The position numbers and the translations under genes were made by a program. This document shows, piece by piece, positions 54,049-64,000 of a DNA stretch of 64,000 nucleotides. The stretch comes from an uncultured Microbacterium sp. (GTDB taxonomy: Bacteria; Actinomycetota; Actinomycetes; Actinomycetales; Microbacteriaceae). How positions within the stretch are numbered: the stretch's first letter is position 1; every line of letters begins with the position of its first letter. Location: the NCBI RefSeq assembly GCF_947489255.1, contig NZ_CANLCY010000002.1, forward strand, positions 434,001 to 498,000, given 5' to 3'. Below the pieces are notes generated by a model. That model was not told the DNA's origin. It saw only the letters and a list, made by a program, of their open reading frames with translations, and made no database searches.

Positions 54049-54674
54049 CCGACGCGTCTCAGACCACACCCGAGGCCGAAGAGCCCGGGACCGACCTCGC
54101 GCCCCCCGCCAAGAGCGCACCGCTCGACCGCGACAGCGCCGGACCGTTCGACGAGGCCGAGGCCAACCCCGTACGCCCCTACATCGACCTGGGCGGCATC
54201 AAGATCCTCCCGCGGGAAGGACTGAACCTGCGTCTCGAGGTCGAGGAGCAGACCAAGCGCATCGTCGCGGTCGGACTCGACTACGCCGACTCCACGCTGC
54301 AGGTTCAGCCCTTCGCCGCTCCGCGCACCAGCGGACTGTGGGAGGAGACCCGCGAGCAGATCCGTCAGCAGGTGAAGCAGCAGGGTGGACGCGTCGAGGA
54401 GCGCGAAGGCCCCCTGGGTCCCGAGCTCCTCGCCGAAGTCCCCGTCATGGCGGGGCCGGACGGCGCAGGAAAGCGTCTCGCGCGCTTCGTGGGCGTCGAC
54501 GGACCGCGCTGGTTCCTGCGCGGCGTGGTCGGGGGAGCGGCGACGAGCGACGTCGAGGCCGCCGCCGCCGTCGAAGACCTCTTCCGCTCGATCGTGGTCG
54601 TCCGCGGTTCGTCGCCCATGCCGCCGCGCGACCTCATCCCCCTCCGGATGCCGTCGAGCCCCGGAACGGCATGA
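54045..54674 (+). CDS. DUF3710 domain-containing protein
   Basis: A 209-aa soluble protein with a disordered acidic N-terminus (about 35 residues) and the DUF3710 core: [45 protein letters not shown], and [11 protein letters not shown], ending LPLR-like [13 protein letters not shown] overlap with dut and again with the DUF3159 gene, so the three are a coupled operon. Function unknown. Confidence 0.92.
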   Translation: MTDASQTTPEAEEPGTDLAPPAKSAPLDRDSAGPFDEAEANPVRPYIDLGGIKILPREGLNLRLEVEEQTKRIVAVGLDYADSTLQVQPFAAPRTSGLWEETREQIRQQVKQQGGRVEEREGPLGPELLAEVPVMAGPDGAGKRLARFVGVDGPRWFLRGVVGGAATSDVEAAAAVEDLFRSIVVVRGSSPMPPRDLIPLRMPSSPGTA

Positions 54675-55426
54675 GCGAGGAGTCCTCCCGCCCGGCGTCC
54701 GACGCCGACCGCGTCCCGTTGGAGCCGCCGTCCGCGGCGGAGAGCGTGGGAGCCGCCCTGGGCGACGCCGCCCGCCGCGCCGGCCTCGACCCCGCTGCGC
54801 ACGGCAGCACGGGGGCCGCGGTGTGGTCCGCGATGGGCGGGTGGCGCGGCATCCTGGAGTCGGTTTTGCCGTCGCTCGCGTTCGTCGTGCTCTTCACCGT
54901 CACGATCGACCCCGAGACGCGACAGGGCAATCTGCTCCTGAGCCTCGGCGTGTCCGTCGGTCTCGCCGTGGTGTTCACCGTCGCCCGACTGGTGGCGAAG
55001 TCGCCCCCGAGCGCGGCCATCGGCGGCCTTCTGGCCACGGTCGGAGCCGCCGTGCTGGCCCTGGTCACGGGCCGCGGCCAGGACAACTTCGTGCTGGGCT
55101 TCTTCACCAACGGCGCCTACGGCACGGCGTTCCTCGTCTCGGCGCTCGTGGGCTGGCCCCTGATCGGCCTGGCCGCGGGGTATCTCCTGGGCGAGGGCAC
55201 GCGCTGGCGGGCGGATCGCCGCAAGAAGCGGGCATACACGTGGCTCTCGGTCGCCTGGGCGGGGCTCTTCGCGGCGCGCCTGGCCGTCCAGCTCCCGCTC
55301 TACTTCGCGGGTGACGTCACCGCGCTCGGCACGCTGAAGATCGTGATGGGCCTGCCCCTGTTCGCACCGATGCTGGCCGTGACGTGGCTCGTGGTGCGTT
55401 CTCTCTCCCCACGCCGAGAGTCCTGA
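54671..55426 (+). CDS. DUF3159 domain-containing membrane protein
   Basis: A 251-aa integral membrane protein with about six hydrophobic helices between residues 63 and 240. The family core GGWRGILESVLPSLAFVVLF and GRGQDNFVLGFFTNGAYG is clear, as is WPLIGLAAGYLLGEG. Start fixed by the ATGA overlap with the DUF3710 gene. Last gene of the dut operon. Function unknown; conserved at this place in actinobacteria. Confidence 0.92.
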   Translation: MSEESSRPASDADRVPLEPPSAAESVGAALGDAARRAGLDPAAHGSTGAAVWSAMGGWRGILESVLPSLAFVVLFTVTIDPETRQGNLLLSLGVSVGLAVVFTVARLVAKSPPSAAIGGLLATVGAAVLALVTGRGQDNFVLGFFTNGAYGTAFLVSALVGWPLIGLAAGYLLGEGTRWRADRRKKRAYTWLSVAWAGLFAARLAVQLPLYFAGDVTALGTLKIVMGLPLFAPMLAVTWLVVRSLSPRRES

Positions 55427-55428
55427 TA

Positions 55429-55448
55429 TTATCTTGACATCAAGATAA
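55429..55448. promoter_or_regulatory. 20-bp palindromic operator upstream of aconitase
   Basis: TTATCTTGA-CA-TCAAGATAA: perfect 9-bp inverted arms in an otherwise GC-rich region, including a consensus -35 hexamer TTGACA (55434-55439). It starts 3 bp after the DUF3159 stop and 112 bp before acnA. The symmetry and length suit a MarR- or TetR-type dimer; the cognate regulator is not in this window. Confidence 0.7.
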
Positions 55449-55559
55449 ATCCGTCCCCCCGATCGGTTAGGCCGACCTTCCTGGCATCGGCCGCGCAGCG
55501 CGGGGAAGATGGAGAAATGCGGGCCGACGCCTGCGCATTCGCCGACGAAGGAGACGATC

Positions 55560-58400
<2,841 letters not shown>

Positions 58401-58411
58401 GCGACCGACGT

Positions 58412-58448
58412 CAGGTGCCCCGGGAGCCTCGCGCTCCCGGGGCACCTG
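58412..58448 (+). terminator. Terminator of acnA
   Basis: A 16-17-bp near-perfect stem (CAGGTGCCCCGGGAGC with GCTCCCGGGGCACCTG) around a 5-nt loop, 11 nt after the stop. Confidence 0.88.
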
Positions 58449-58550
58449 TCGTTTCCGAGGCTCTCCCGCGAGCGCTCCGCGGGCGGGGGAGCGAACACTA
58501 CTCGGCTCCGATCGGCAAGCCGTTGCCGGGCCCTCCGCACCCCCGGAGAC

Positions 58551-58556
58551 TAGAAT
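58551..58556 (+). promoter_or_regulatory. -10 box of dxs
   Basis: TAGAAT, giving a predicted leader of about 40 nt that contains GAGAGGAG directly before the dxs ATG. Confidence 0.5.
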
Positions 58557-58601
58557 CGACAGACGCGCAGACCCCTGCGCGCCCCGCACGAGAGGAGTCT
58601 C

Positions 58602-60551
58602 ATGGCTCTCCTACCCGGCATCCACGGCCCCCGTGATCTCGATGACCTGACCCCCGACGAGCTGCGTCAGCTCGCGGCCGAGGTGCGGTCCTTCCTCGTC
58701 GAGAACGTCGCCCGCACCGGCGGGCACCTCGGTCCGAACCTCGGCGTCGTCGAGCTGACGATCGCCCTCCACAAGGTCTTCGATTCCCCCGCCGACCCCA
58801 TCATCTTCGACACCGGGCACCAGTCCTACGTGCACAAGATCCTCACCGGTCGTCAGGACTTCGAGAAGCTCCGCTCGCGCGGCGGCCTCGCCGGCTACCC
58901 GCAGCGTTCCGAGAGCGAGCACGACGTCGTGGAGTCGTCGCACGCCTCGAGCTCCCTCAGCTGGGCCGACGGTGTGTCGCGCGCGTTCAGCCGCACCGGT
59001 CGCCGCGACCGCCACGTCGTCGCCGTCGTGGGCGACGGTGCCCTCACGGGCGGGATGACGTGGGAGGCGCTGAACAACATCAGCGACGACAACGACCGCA
59101 ACCTCGTGATCGTCGTCAACGACAACGGCCGTTCCTACGCCCCCACCATCGGCGGCATGGCGCGCTACCTCAACCGCGTGCGCACGAACGAGGCCTACCG
59201 CACCCTGCACCGCGGCTCCGACACCCTGTTCCGCCGGCTGGGCCCGGCGGCCCGTGCCGTGTACCGCGGTGTGCGCGGTGGCACCCACGGCTTCCTCTCG
59301 CGTTTCACCAACAACGAGGCGCTCTACAGCAACCTCGACATCAAGTACCTCGGGCCGATCGACGGGCATGACTTCGAGTCGCTCATCGAGACCCTCGAGC
59401 TGGCGAAGTCCTACGGGGCGCCGGTCATCGTGCACGCGATCACCGACAAGGGCAGCGGATACGCTCCCGCGATGAGCGACGAGGCCGACCAGTTCCACGC
59501 CGTCGGCAAGATCGACCCGATCACGGGCGAGGCCCTCGGATCGGGCGGTGGCCCGCAGTGGACCGACGTCTTCGCGGAGGAGCTCGTGAAGGTGGGCTCC
59601 GAGCGCGACGACGTCATCGCCATGACCGCCGCCATGCTGCGTCCCACCGGTCTGCAGCAGTTCGCCGAACGCTTCCCGGAGCGCGTCTACGACGTCGGCA
59701 TCGCCGAGCAGCACGCCGTCGCCTCGGCCGCGGGCCTCGCCTTCGGCGGGTTGCACCCCGTCGTCGCCATCTACGCCACGTTCATGAACCGCGCGTTCGA
59801 TCAGGTGATGATGGATGTCGCGCTGCACAAGGCGGGCGTGACCTTCGTCCTCGACCGCGCCGGCGTCACCGGTCCCGACGGCCCGAGCCACCACGGCATC
59901 TGGGACCTGGCGATGCTGCAGCTGGTGCCCGGCATCCGGATCGCGGCTCCGCGTGATGCGGCCCGCCTGCGCGAGGTGTTCCGCGAGGCCACCGCCGTCG
60001 AAGACGCGCCGACCGTGGTGCGCTACCCCAAGGGCAAGGTCAACGACGACGTCGAGGCGATCGAGCGTCTGCACGACGGCGTCGACGTGCTCAGCCGCGG
60101 CTCGAGCGAAGACGTCCTCCTCGTCGGTATCGGGCCGATGGTTCACCTCGCACTCGAGGTCGCCGAGCGCCTGCGTGCCCAGGGGATCGGCGCCACCGTC
60201 ATCGATCCGCGCTGGGCCATCCCCGTGCAGCCGTCGATCGTCGATCTCGCTCGCGAGCACCGTCTCGTGATCACGATCGAAGACGGCATCCGCGTCGGGG
60301 GCGTCGGAACGCGCGTGCGCCAGGTGCTGCGCGAGGCCGGTGTCGACACGGCTGTCGACGAGCTCGGCATCCCCGATGAATTCATCGATCACGCCACCCG
60401 CGAGCAGATCCTCGAGGATGCCGGCCTCACGGCGTCCAAGATCGCCCACGACGTCGTGGCCCAGGTGCTCGGCACCCGCGTGCCGATGGCCCGCCAGACG
60501 CCCACCGGCTCGATCCCCACGATCGAGGAGTGGGAGAAGTCGCGACCGTGA
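58602..60551 (+). CDS. dxs: 1-deoxy-D-xylulose-5-phosphate synthase
   Basis: A 649-aa thiamine diphosphate enzyme that condenses pyruvate and glyceraldehyde 3-phosphate, the first step of the MEP isoprenoid pathway. N-terminal GGHLGPNLGVVELT and DTGHQSYVHKILTGR, ThDP motif GDGALTGGMTWEALNN, catalytic-glutamate region DVGIAEQHAVASAAGLA, and the C-terminal transketolase domain. GAGAGGAG precedes the ATG. Single gene, ended by the strong terminator at 60558-60597. Confidence 0.97.
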   Translation: MALLPGIHGPRDLDDLTPDELRQLAAEVRSFLVENVARTGGHLGPNLGVVELTIALHKVFDSPADPIIFDTGHQSYVHKILTGRQDFEKLRSRGGLAGYPQRSESEHDVVESSHASSSLSWADGVSRAFSRTGRRDRHVVAVVGDGALTGGMTWEALNNISDDNDRNLVIVVNDNGRSYAPTIGGMARYLNRVRTNEAYRTLHRGSDTLFRRLGPAARAVYRGVRGGTHGFLSRFTNNEALYSNLDIKYLGPIDGHDFESLIETLELAKSYGAPVIVHAITDKGSGYAPAMSDEADQFHAVGKIDPITGEALGSGGGPQWTDVFAEELVKVGSERDDVIAMTAAMLRPTGLQQFAERFPERVYDVGIAEQHAVASAAGLAFGGLHPVVAIYATFMNRAFDQVMMDVALHKAGVTFVLDRAGVTGPDGPSHHGIWDLAMLQLVPGIRIAAPRDAARLREVFREATAVEDAPTVVRYPKGKVNDDVEAIERLHDGVDVLSRGSSEDVLLVGIGPMVHLALEVAERLRAQGIGATVIDPRWAIPVQPSIVDLAREHRLVITIEDGIRVGGVGTRVRQVLREAGVDTAVDELGIPDEFIDHATREQILEDAGLTASKIAHDVVAQVLGTRVPMARQTPTGSIPTIEEWEKSRP

Positions 60552-60557
60552 TGCACG

Positions 60558-60597
60558 GACGAAGGGGCCGGGATGCCGTCATCCCGGCCCCTTCGTC
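60558..60597. terminator. Terminator after dxs
   Basis: A perfect 18-bp stem (60558-60575 with 60580-60597) and a 4-nt loop between converging dxs and fadB transcripts. Confidence 0.9.
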
Positions 60598-60762
60598 GTA
60601 CCGCGCCCACCGCGCCGCCACAGGCGATCACGCCGGAACAGGCCCGCACCGACCAGCCCGGCCCTGCCCTCGAACGATCTCCTCTGCCCGGGCGACGCCA
60701 GCCCCGCATCGACGACGGCGGCGCCGCCCCCTCGGGGACGGCGCCGTCGTGAGAGAGGACCC

Positions 60763-62901
60763 TCAGGCCCCGATGCCGCGGATGGGCGGGTGGTGGAACG
60801 TGTCGCCGAAGGCGCGCTGCGAGGCTCCCTCGCGATCGAGGTAGGGCGAAGCGCCCCCGTCGATGAAGGGCCACCCGGCGCCGAGGATGAGGCAGAGGTC
60901 GATGTCCTGCACCTCGGGGACCACGCCCCGCTCCAGCATGATCTTGATCTCCTGCGCGAGGCCGTCCTGCACGCGGGCGAGGATGGTCTCGGGCGCGACC
61001 GGGGTCTTGCCGGTGACGAGCACCTTCTGCGCGGCCTTAGTCCAGCCGGTCACGCGACCGCCCTTGTCCTTCTCGACGACCTCGGGGATAGCTGCGAGCT
61101 CGTGGAAGTTCTCCGACGAGAAGAACCGCTCGGGGAACGCGTGCGCCATCGTGTCCTGCACGTGGGCGGCGACCTTCCAGCCGACGAGGTCGATGAGCTG
61201 GAACGGCCCCATCGGCAGCCCGAGGGGCGCGAACGCCTTCTCGACGACGGTGATCGGCGTTCCCTCGTACACCGCGCGCGCGGCCTCTCCCATGACCTTG
61301 GCCAGGAGGCGGTTGACGACGAACCCGGGGGCGTCGGCGGTGAGCACGGCGTTCTTGCCGAGACCCTTCGCGACCACGAAGGCCGTCGACAGCGCGGCGT
61401 CGCTCGTGGCATCCGTCTTCACGACCTCGATGAGCGGCATGACCGCGACGGGGTTGAAGAAGTGGAAGCCCACCAGGCGCTCGGGGTTCTGCAGCACCGA
61501 ACCGATCTCGGCGACCGAGAGCGACGAGGTGTTGGTGGCGAGGATCGCGTCGTCGGCGACGATCTTCTCCATGGCGGAGAAGACCTCCTGCTTGACGCCC
61601 ACTTCCTCGAACACGGCCTCGATGACGAAGTCGCAGTCGGCGAACTCGCCGCGGTCCGTCGTTCCGTGCACGAGGGCGCGGAGCTGGTTCGCGGTGTCGC
61701 CGTCGAGGCGGCCCTTCGTCTCGAGCTTGCCGATCTCCTCGCGGATGGATGCCACACCCTTGTCGACGCGGCCCTGGTCGAGGTCGGTGATGATGACGGG
61801 CACGCGCAGCTTCCGCACGAACAGCAGGGCGAACTGCGACGCCATCAGGCCCGCACCGATGACGCCGACCTTGGTGACCTTCTTCGCGAGCGCCTTGTCG
61901 GGGGCCCCGACCGGACGCTTGGCGCGCTTCTGCACGAGGTCGAAGGCGTACATGGATGCCGCGAACTGATCGCCCGTGATGAGGTCGGCCAGGGCCTCGT
62001 CCTCGCGCGCGAAACCCTCGGCCTTCGTACCGCTCTTGGCCTTGTCGAGCAGGTCGAGTGCGACGTAGGGGGAGCGGGGCACGGTGCCGATCCTGGACTC
62101 GAGCATGCCGCGGGCCATCTTGATCGCGATGGGCCACTTGGTCAGGCGCTCGAGCTTGCCCGGCTCGTTCTTTCGCTCGACGCGGACCCGACCGGTGAGC
62201 ACGCCGTCGGCCCAGCGTAGCGAGTCCTCGAGGTAGGAGGCCGCCGGGAAGATGGCATCCATGATCCCGAGGTCGAAGGCCTGCTGCGGCTTGAGCATGC
62301 GGTTCTGCTTGAGCGGGTTCGAGATGACGACCTCGAGGGCGTTCTCGATGCCGATGAGGTTCGGCAGCAGGTAGGCCCCGCCCCAGCCGGGGATGATGCC
62401 GAGGAACACCTCGGGCAGCGCGACGGCCGCGGCCGAGGCGTCGACCGTCCGGTAGGTCGAGTTCAGCGCGATCTCGAGACCGCCGCCCAGGGCGAGGCCG
62501 TTGACGAACGCGAACGACGGGACGCCGAGGTCGGAAAGCGACCCGATCACCTGGTGGCCGCGCTGCGCGATGAGGCGGGCGACGTCCTTCGAGGGCAGCT
62601 TCGCGACGTCGGACAGGTCGGCGCCGGCGGCGAGGATGTACTGCTTGCCGGTGATCGCGACCGCGTGGATCTCGCCCTTCGCGGCACGCTCCTTCAGCGT
62701 CTCGAGCGTGCGCCCGAGCTCGGCGAGGGTCGCCGGCCCCAGCGTGTTGGGACGCGTGTGATCACGGCCGTTGTCGAGCGTGATCAGCGCGAGCACGTTG
62801 CCCGAGGGCAGGCGCACGTCGCGGACGGGGGAGTGGGTCACCACCTCGTCGCCGGTGAGGGCGTCGAGGGGCGAGAAGTCGATGGATGCGTAGTCGGTCA
62901 C
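60763..62901 (-). CDS. fadB: Fatty acid oxidation multifunctional enzyme (enoyl-CoA hydratase/3-hydroxyacyl-CoA dehydrogenase)
   Basis: A 712-aa fusion. The N-terminal crotonase domain (about residues 1-260) has the oxyanion-hole segments ITGKQYILAAGADLSD and NGLALGGGLEIALNS and the catalytic Glu region PEVFLGIIPGWGGAYLLP. The NAD-binding 3-hydroxyacyl-CoA dehydrogenase domain begins at VTKVGVIGAGLMASQ (about 335), with NTSSLSVAEI and catalytic His in VGFHFFNPVAVMPLIEVV, followed by two C-terminal helical domains. It performs hydration and oxidation in beta-oxidation. GTG start overlaps the fadA stop by 4 nt (GTGA): coupled fadAB operon. Confidence 0.95.
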   Translation of the reverse strand: MTDYASIDFSPLDALTGDEVVTHSPVRDVRLPSGNVLALITLDNGRDHTRPNTLGPATLAELGRTLETLKERAAKGEIHAVAITGKQYILAAGADLSDVAKLPSKDVARLIAQRGHQVIGSLSDLGVPSFAFVNGLALGGGLEIALNSTYRTVDASAAAVALPEVFLGIIPGWGGAYLLPNLIGIENALEVVISNPLKQNRMLKPQQAFDLGIMDAIFPAASYLEDSLRWADGVLTGRVRVERKNEPGKLERLTKWPIAIKMARGMLESRIGTVPRSPYVALDLLDKAKSGTKAEGFAREDEALADLITGDQFAASMYAFDLVQKRAKRPVGAPDKALAKKVTKVGVIGAGLMASQFALLFVRKLRVPVIITDLDQGRVDKGVASIREEIGKLETKGRLDGDTANQLRALVHGTTDRGEFADCDFVIEAVFEEVGVKQEVFSAMEKIVADDAILATNTSSLSVAEIGSVLQNPERLVGFHFFNPVAVMPLIEVVKTDATSDAALSTAFVVAKGLGKNAVLTADAPGFVVNRLLAKVMGEAARAVYEGTPITVVEKAFAPLGLPMGPFQLIDLVGWKVAAHVQDTMAHAFPERFFSSENFHELAAIPEVVEKDKGGRVTGWTKAAQKVLVTGKTPVAPETILARVQDGLAQEIKIMLERGVVPEVQDIDLCLILGAGWPFIDGGASPYLDREGASQRAFGDTFHHPPIRGIGA

Positions 62902-64000
62902 TTGCGCTTCTTCTTTCCGTCGAAGAACGGGTTCTCCCAGATGACCGAGCCGCCCTGGCCGAGGCCCACGCACATGGCGGTGAGGCCGTAGCGCACGTCG
63001 GGACGCTCGGCGAACTGCGCCGCGAGCTGGATCATCAGGCGGACTCCGGATGCCGCGAGCGGGTGGCCCAGCGCGATCGCGCCGCCCCAGGGATTCACGC
63101 GAGGGTCGTCGTCGGCGATGCCGAAGTGGTCGAGCAGCGAGATCACCTGGATCGCGAATGCCTCGTTCAGCTCGAACAGGCCGATGTCGTCGATCGTGAG
63201 ACCGGCCTTCTTCAGCGCCTTCTCGGTCGAGGGGATCGGGCCGATGCCCATGATCTCGGGCTCGACGCCCGCGAAGGCGAACGAGACCATCCGCATCTTG
63301 GGAGCGAGGCCGAACTCCTTCACCGCGTCGGCTCCGGCGAGCAGGCTGATGGTCGCGCCGTCCGTGAGGGGCGACGAGGTACCGGCGGTGACGCGGCCGT
63401 GCGGACGGAACGGCGTCTTGAGCGTCGCGAGACCCTCGACGGTGGTCTCGGGGCGGCGCCCCTCGTCCTCGGTCGCGAGGCCCCACGCGCCGTCGGCATC
63501 CTTCACCGCGACGGGCACCAGGTCGGGCTGGATCTTGCCGGCCTCGTACGCGGCCTGCACCTTGTGCTGGCTGGCCGCGCCGAAGCGGTCGGCGCGCCCC
63601 TTGGTCAGGTGGGGGAAGCGGTCGTGGATGCGCTCGGCGGTGACGCCCATGTTCAGCGCGCCCGGGTCGACCAGCTTCTCGGCCACGAAGCGGGGGTTGG
63701 GGTCGACGTTGCCGCCGATGGGGTGGCGACCCATGTGCTCGACACCGCCCGCGAGGGCGAGGTCGTACATGCCGACGCCGATCGAGGCGCCCATGGTCGT
63801 GACGCTCGTCATGGCGCCGGCGCACATGCGCTCGATCGCCAGGCCCGGCACGGTCATCGGGAGTCCCGCCAGGATCGCCGCCGTACGGCCCAGCGTGAGT
63901 CCCTGATCACCGGTCTGCGACGTCGCGGCGATCGCCACGTCGTCGATCCGGTTCTTCGGCACGTCGCCGTTGCGCTCCATCAACCCGATGATCGCCCTGA
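62898..64000 (-). CDS. fadA: Acetyl-CoA C-acyltransferase (thiolase), 5' end outside window
   Basis: About 367 residues of a beta-ketoadipyl/acetyl-CoA-type thiolase are present and the frame runs open past the right edge, so some 20-40 N-terminal residues are missing. Nucleophilic Cys in ERMCAGAMTSVTTMG, substrate segment NEAFAIQ, His in GGAIALGHPLAASGVR and the second catalytic Cys in AMCVGLGQGGSVIWE. It cleaves 3-ketoacyl-CoA to acetyl-CoA and a shortened acyl-CoA, and is coupled to fadB. The apparent TTG/ATG near 63980 is internal, because family residues (RAIIGL) continue upstream of it. Confidence 0.95.
   Translation of the reverse strand, partial: RAIIGLMERNGDVPKNRIDDVAIAATSQTGDQGLTLGRTAAILAGLPMTVPGLAIERMCAGAMTSVTTMGASIGVGMYDLALAGGVEHMGRHPIGGNVDPNPRFVAEKLVDPGALNMGVTAERIHDRFPHLTKGRADRFGAASQHKVQAAYEAGKIQPDLVPVAVKDADGAWGLATEDEGRRPETTVEGLATLKTPFRPHGRVTAGTSSPLTDGATISLLAGADAVKEFGLAPKMRMVSFAFAGVEPEIMGIGPIPSTEKALKKAGLTIDDIGLFELNEAFAIQVISLLDHFGIADDDPRVNPWGGAIALGHPLAASGVRLMIQLAAQFAERPDVRYGLTAMCVGLGQGGSVIWENPFFDGKKKRK

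Overview
The window is a contiguous stretch of a high-GC (roughly 70% by eye) actinobacterial chromosome with densely packed, mostly housekeeping genes. The combination of SepH, DUF3145, DUF3093, DUF3159, DUF3710, DUF4191, DUF4193 and DUF7455 families, a PucR-like regulator beside fabD-fabH-acpP-fabF, GlnE between two glutamine synthetases, and a 112-aa DUF7882-like protein points to Microbacteriaceae, most likely Microbacterium. There is no prophage, IS element, CRISPR array or plasmid backbone. Both ends cut a gene: an SDR dehydrogenase on the left and a thiolase on the right.

Layout. 1-3.3 kb: SDR dehydrogenase and a coupled pair of CNNM/CBS (CorC-like) membrane proteins. 3.6-8.5 kb: small DUF7882-like gene, a sensor kinase/response regulator pair with a divergent Pro-rich anchored protein, an exported QKEQ protein and DUF3145. 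8.6-16.4 kb (minus): type II fatty acid synthesis (fabF, acpP, fabH, fabD), a FasR-like regulator and aceE. 16.6-21.1 kb: small membrane proteins, a CAT-like acetyltransferase just downstream of tRNA-Val, a coiled-coil zinc-ribbon protein and a family A polymerase-like protein. 21.1-22.8 kb: rnpB, a small gene behind a LexA-like box, and ppgK. 22.9-32.3 kb: nitrogen block (SPOR-like protein, glnA2, glnE; then glnA1 behind a GlnR box) with an acyl-CoA ligase and small genes between. 32.4-38.9 kb: DUF4191, an orphan membrane protein, the E2 and E3 of 2-oxoacid dehydrogenases and leucyl aminopeptidase. 39-42.2 kb: PAC2 protein, primary sigma factor and a CofE-like protein. 42.3-45.3 kb: a 60-bp tandem palindromic repeat, an ATP-grasp gene and, divergently, two overlapping alanine-racemase-like genes. 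45.4-51.5 kb: DUF7455, topoisomerase IV subunits and a phosphodiesterase. 51.6-60.6 kb: sepH, DUF4193, DUF3093, dut, DUF3710, DUF3159, aconitase and dxs. 60.8-64 kb: fadB and fadA.

How it fits together. AceE, the two-lipoyl-domain E2 and Lpd can form a pyruvate dehydrogenase (E2 and E3 possibly shared with 2-oxoglutarate dehydrogenase), feeding acetyl-CoA to the fab operon and the TCA cycle (aconitase); fadBA and FadD-like ligase run fatty acid breakdown. GlnA1, GlnA2 and GlnE form an adenylylation-controlled nitrogen assimilation module.

The most unusual content is the racemase pair at 43594-45278. The first protein lost the PLP lysine and most of the barrel but keeps the catalytic tyrosine; the second keeps the lysine but has serine where the tyrosine belongs. 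Because alanine racemase active sites are built from two subunits, this looks like an obligate heterodimer. It shares a back-to-back promoter with an ATP-grasp ligase, which may suit the D-amino-acid-containing type B peptidoglycan of this family. Other signals are a strongly over-represented GGATGCC heptamer, many leaderless genes with a -10 box 6-7 nt before the start codon, a REP-like palindrome forming a helix of RNase P RNA, lack of lipA/lipB at their usual place, and several clean operators (GlnR box, acnA palindrome, response-regulator direct repeat).
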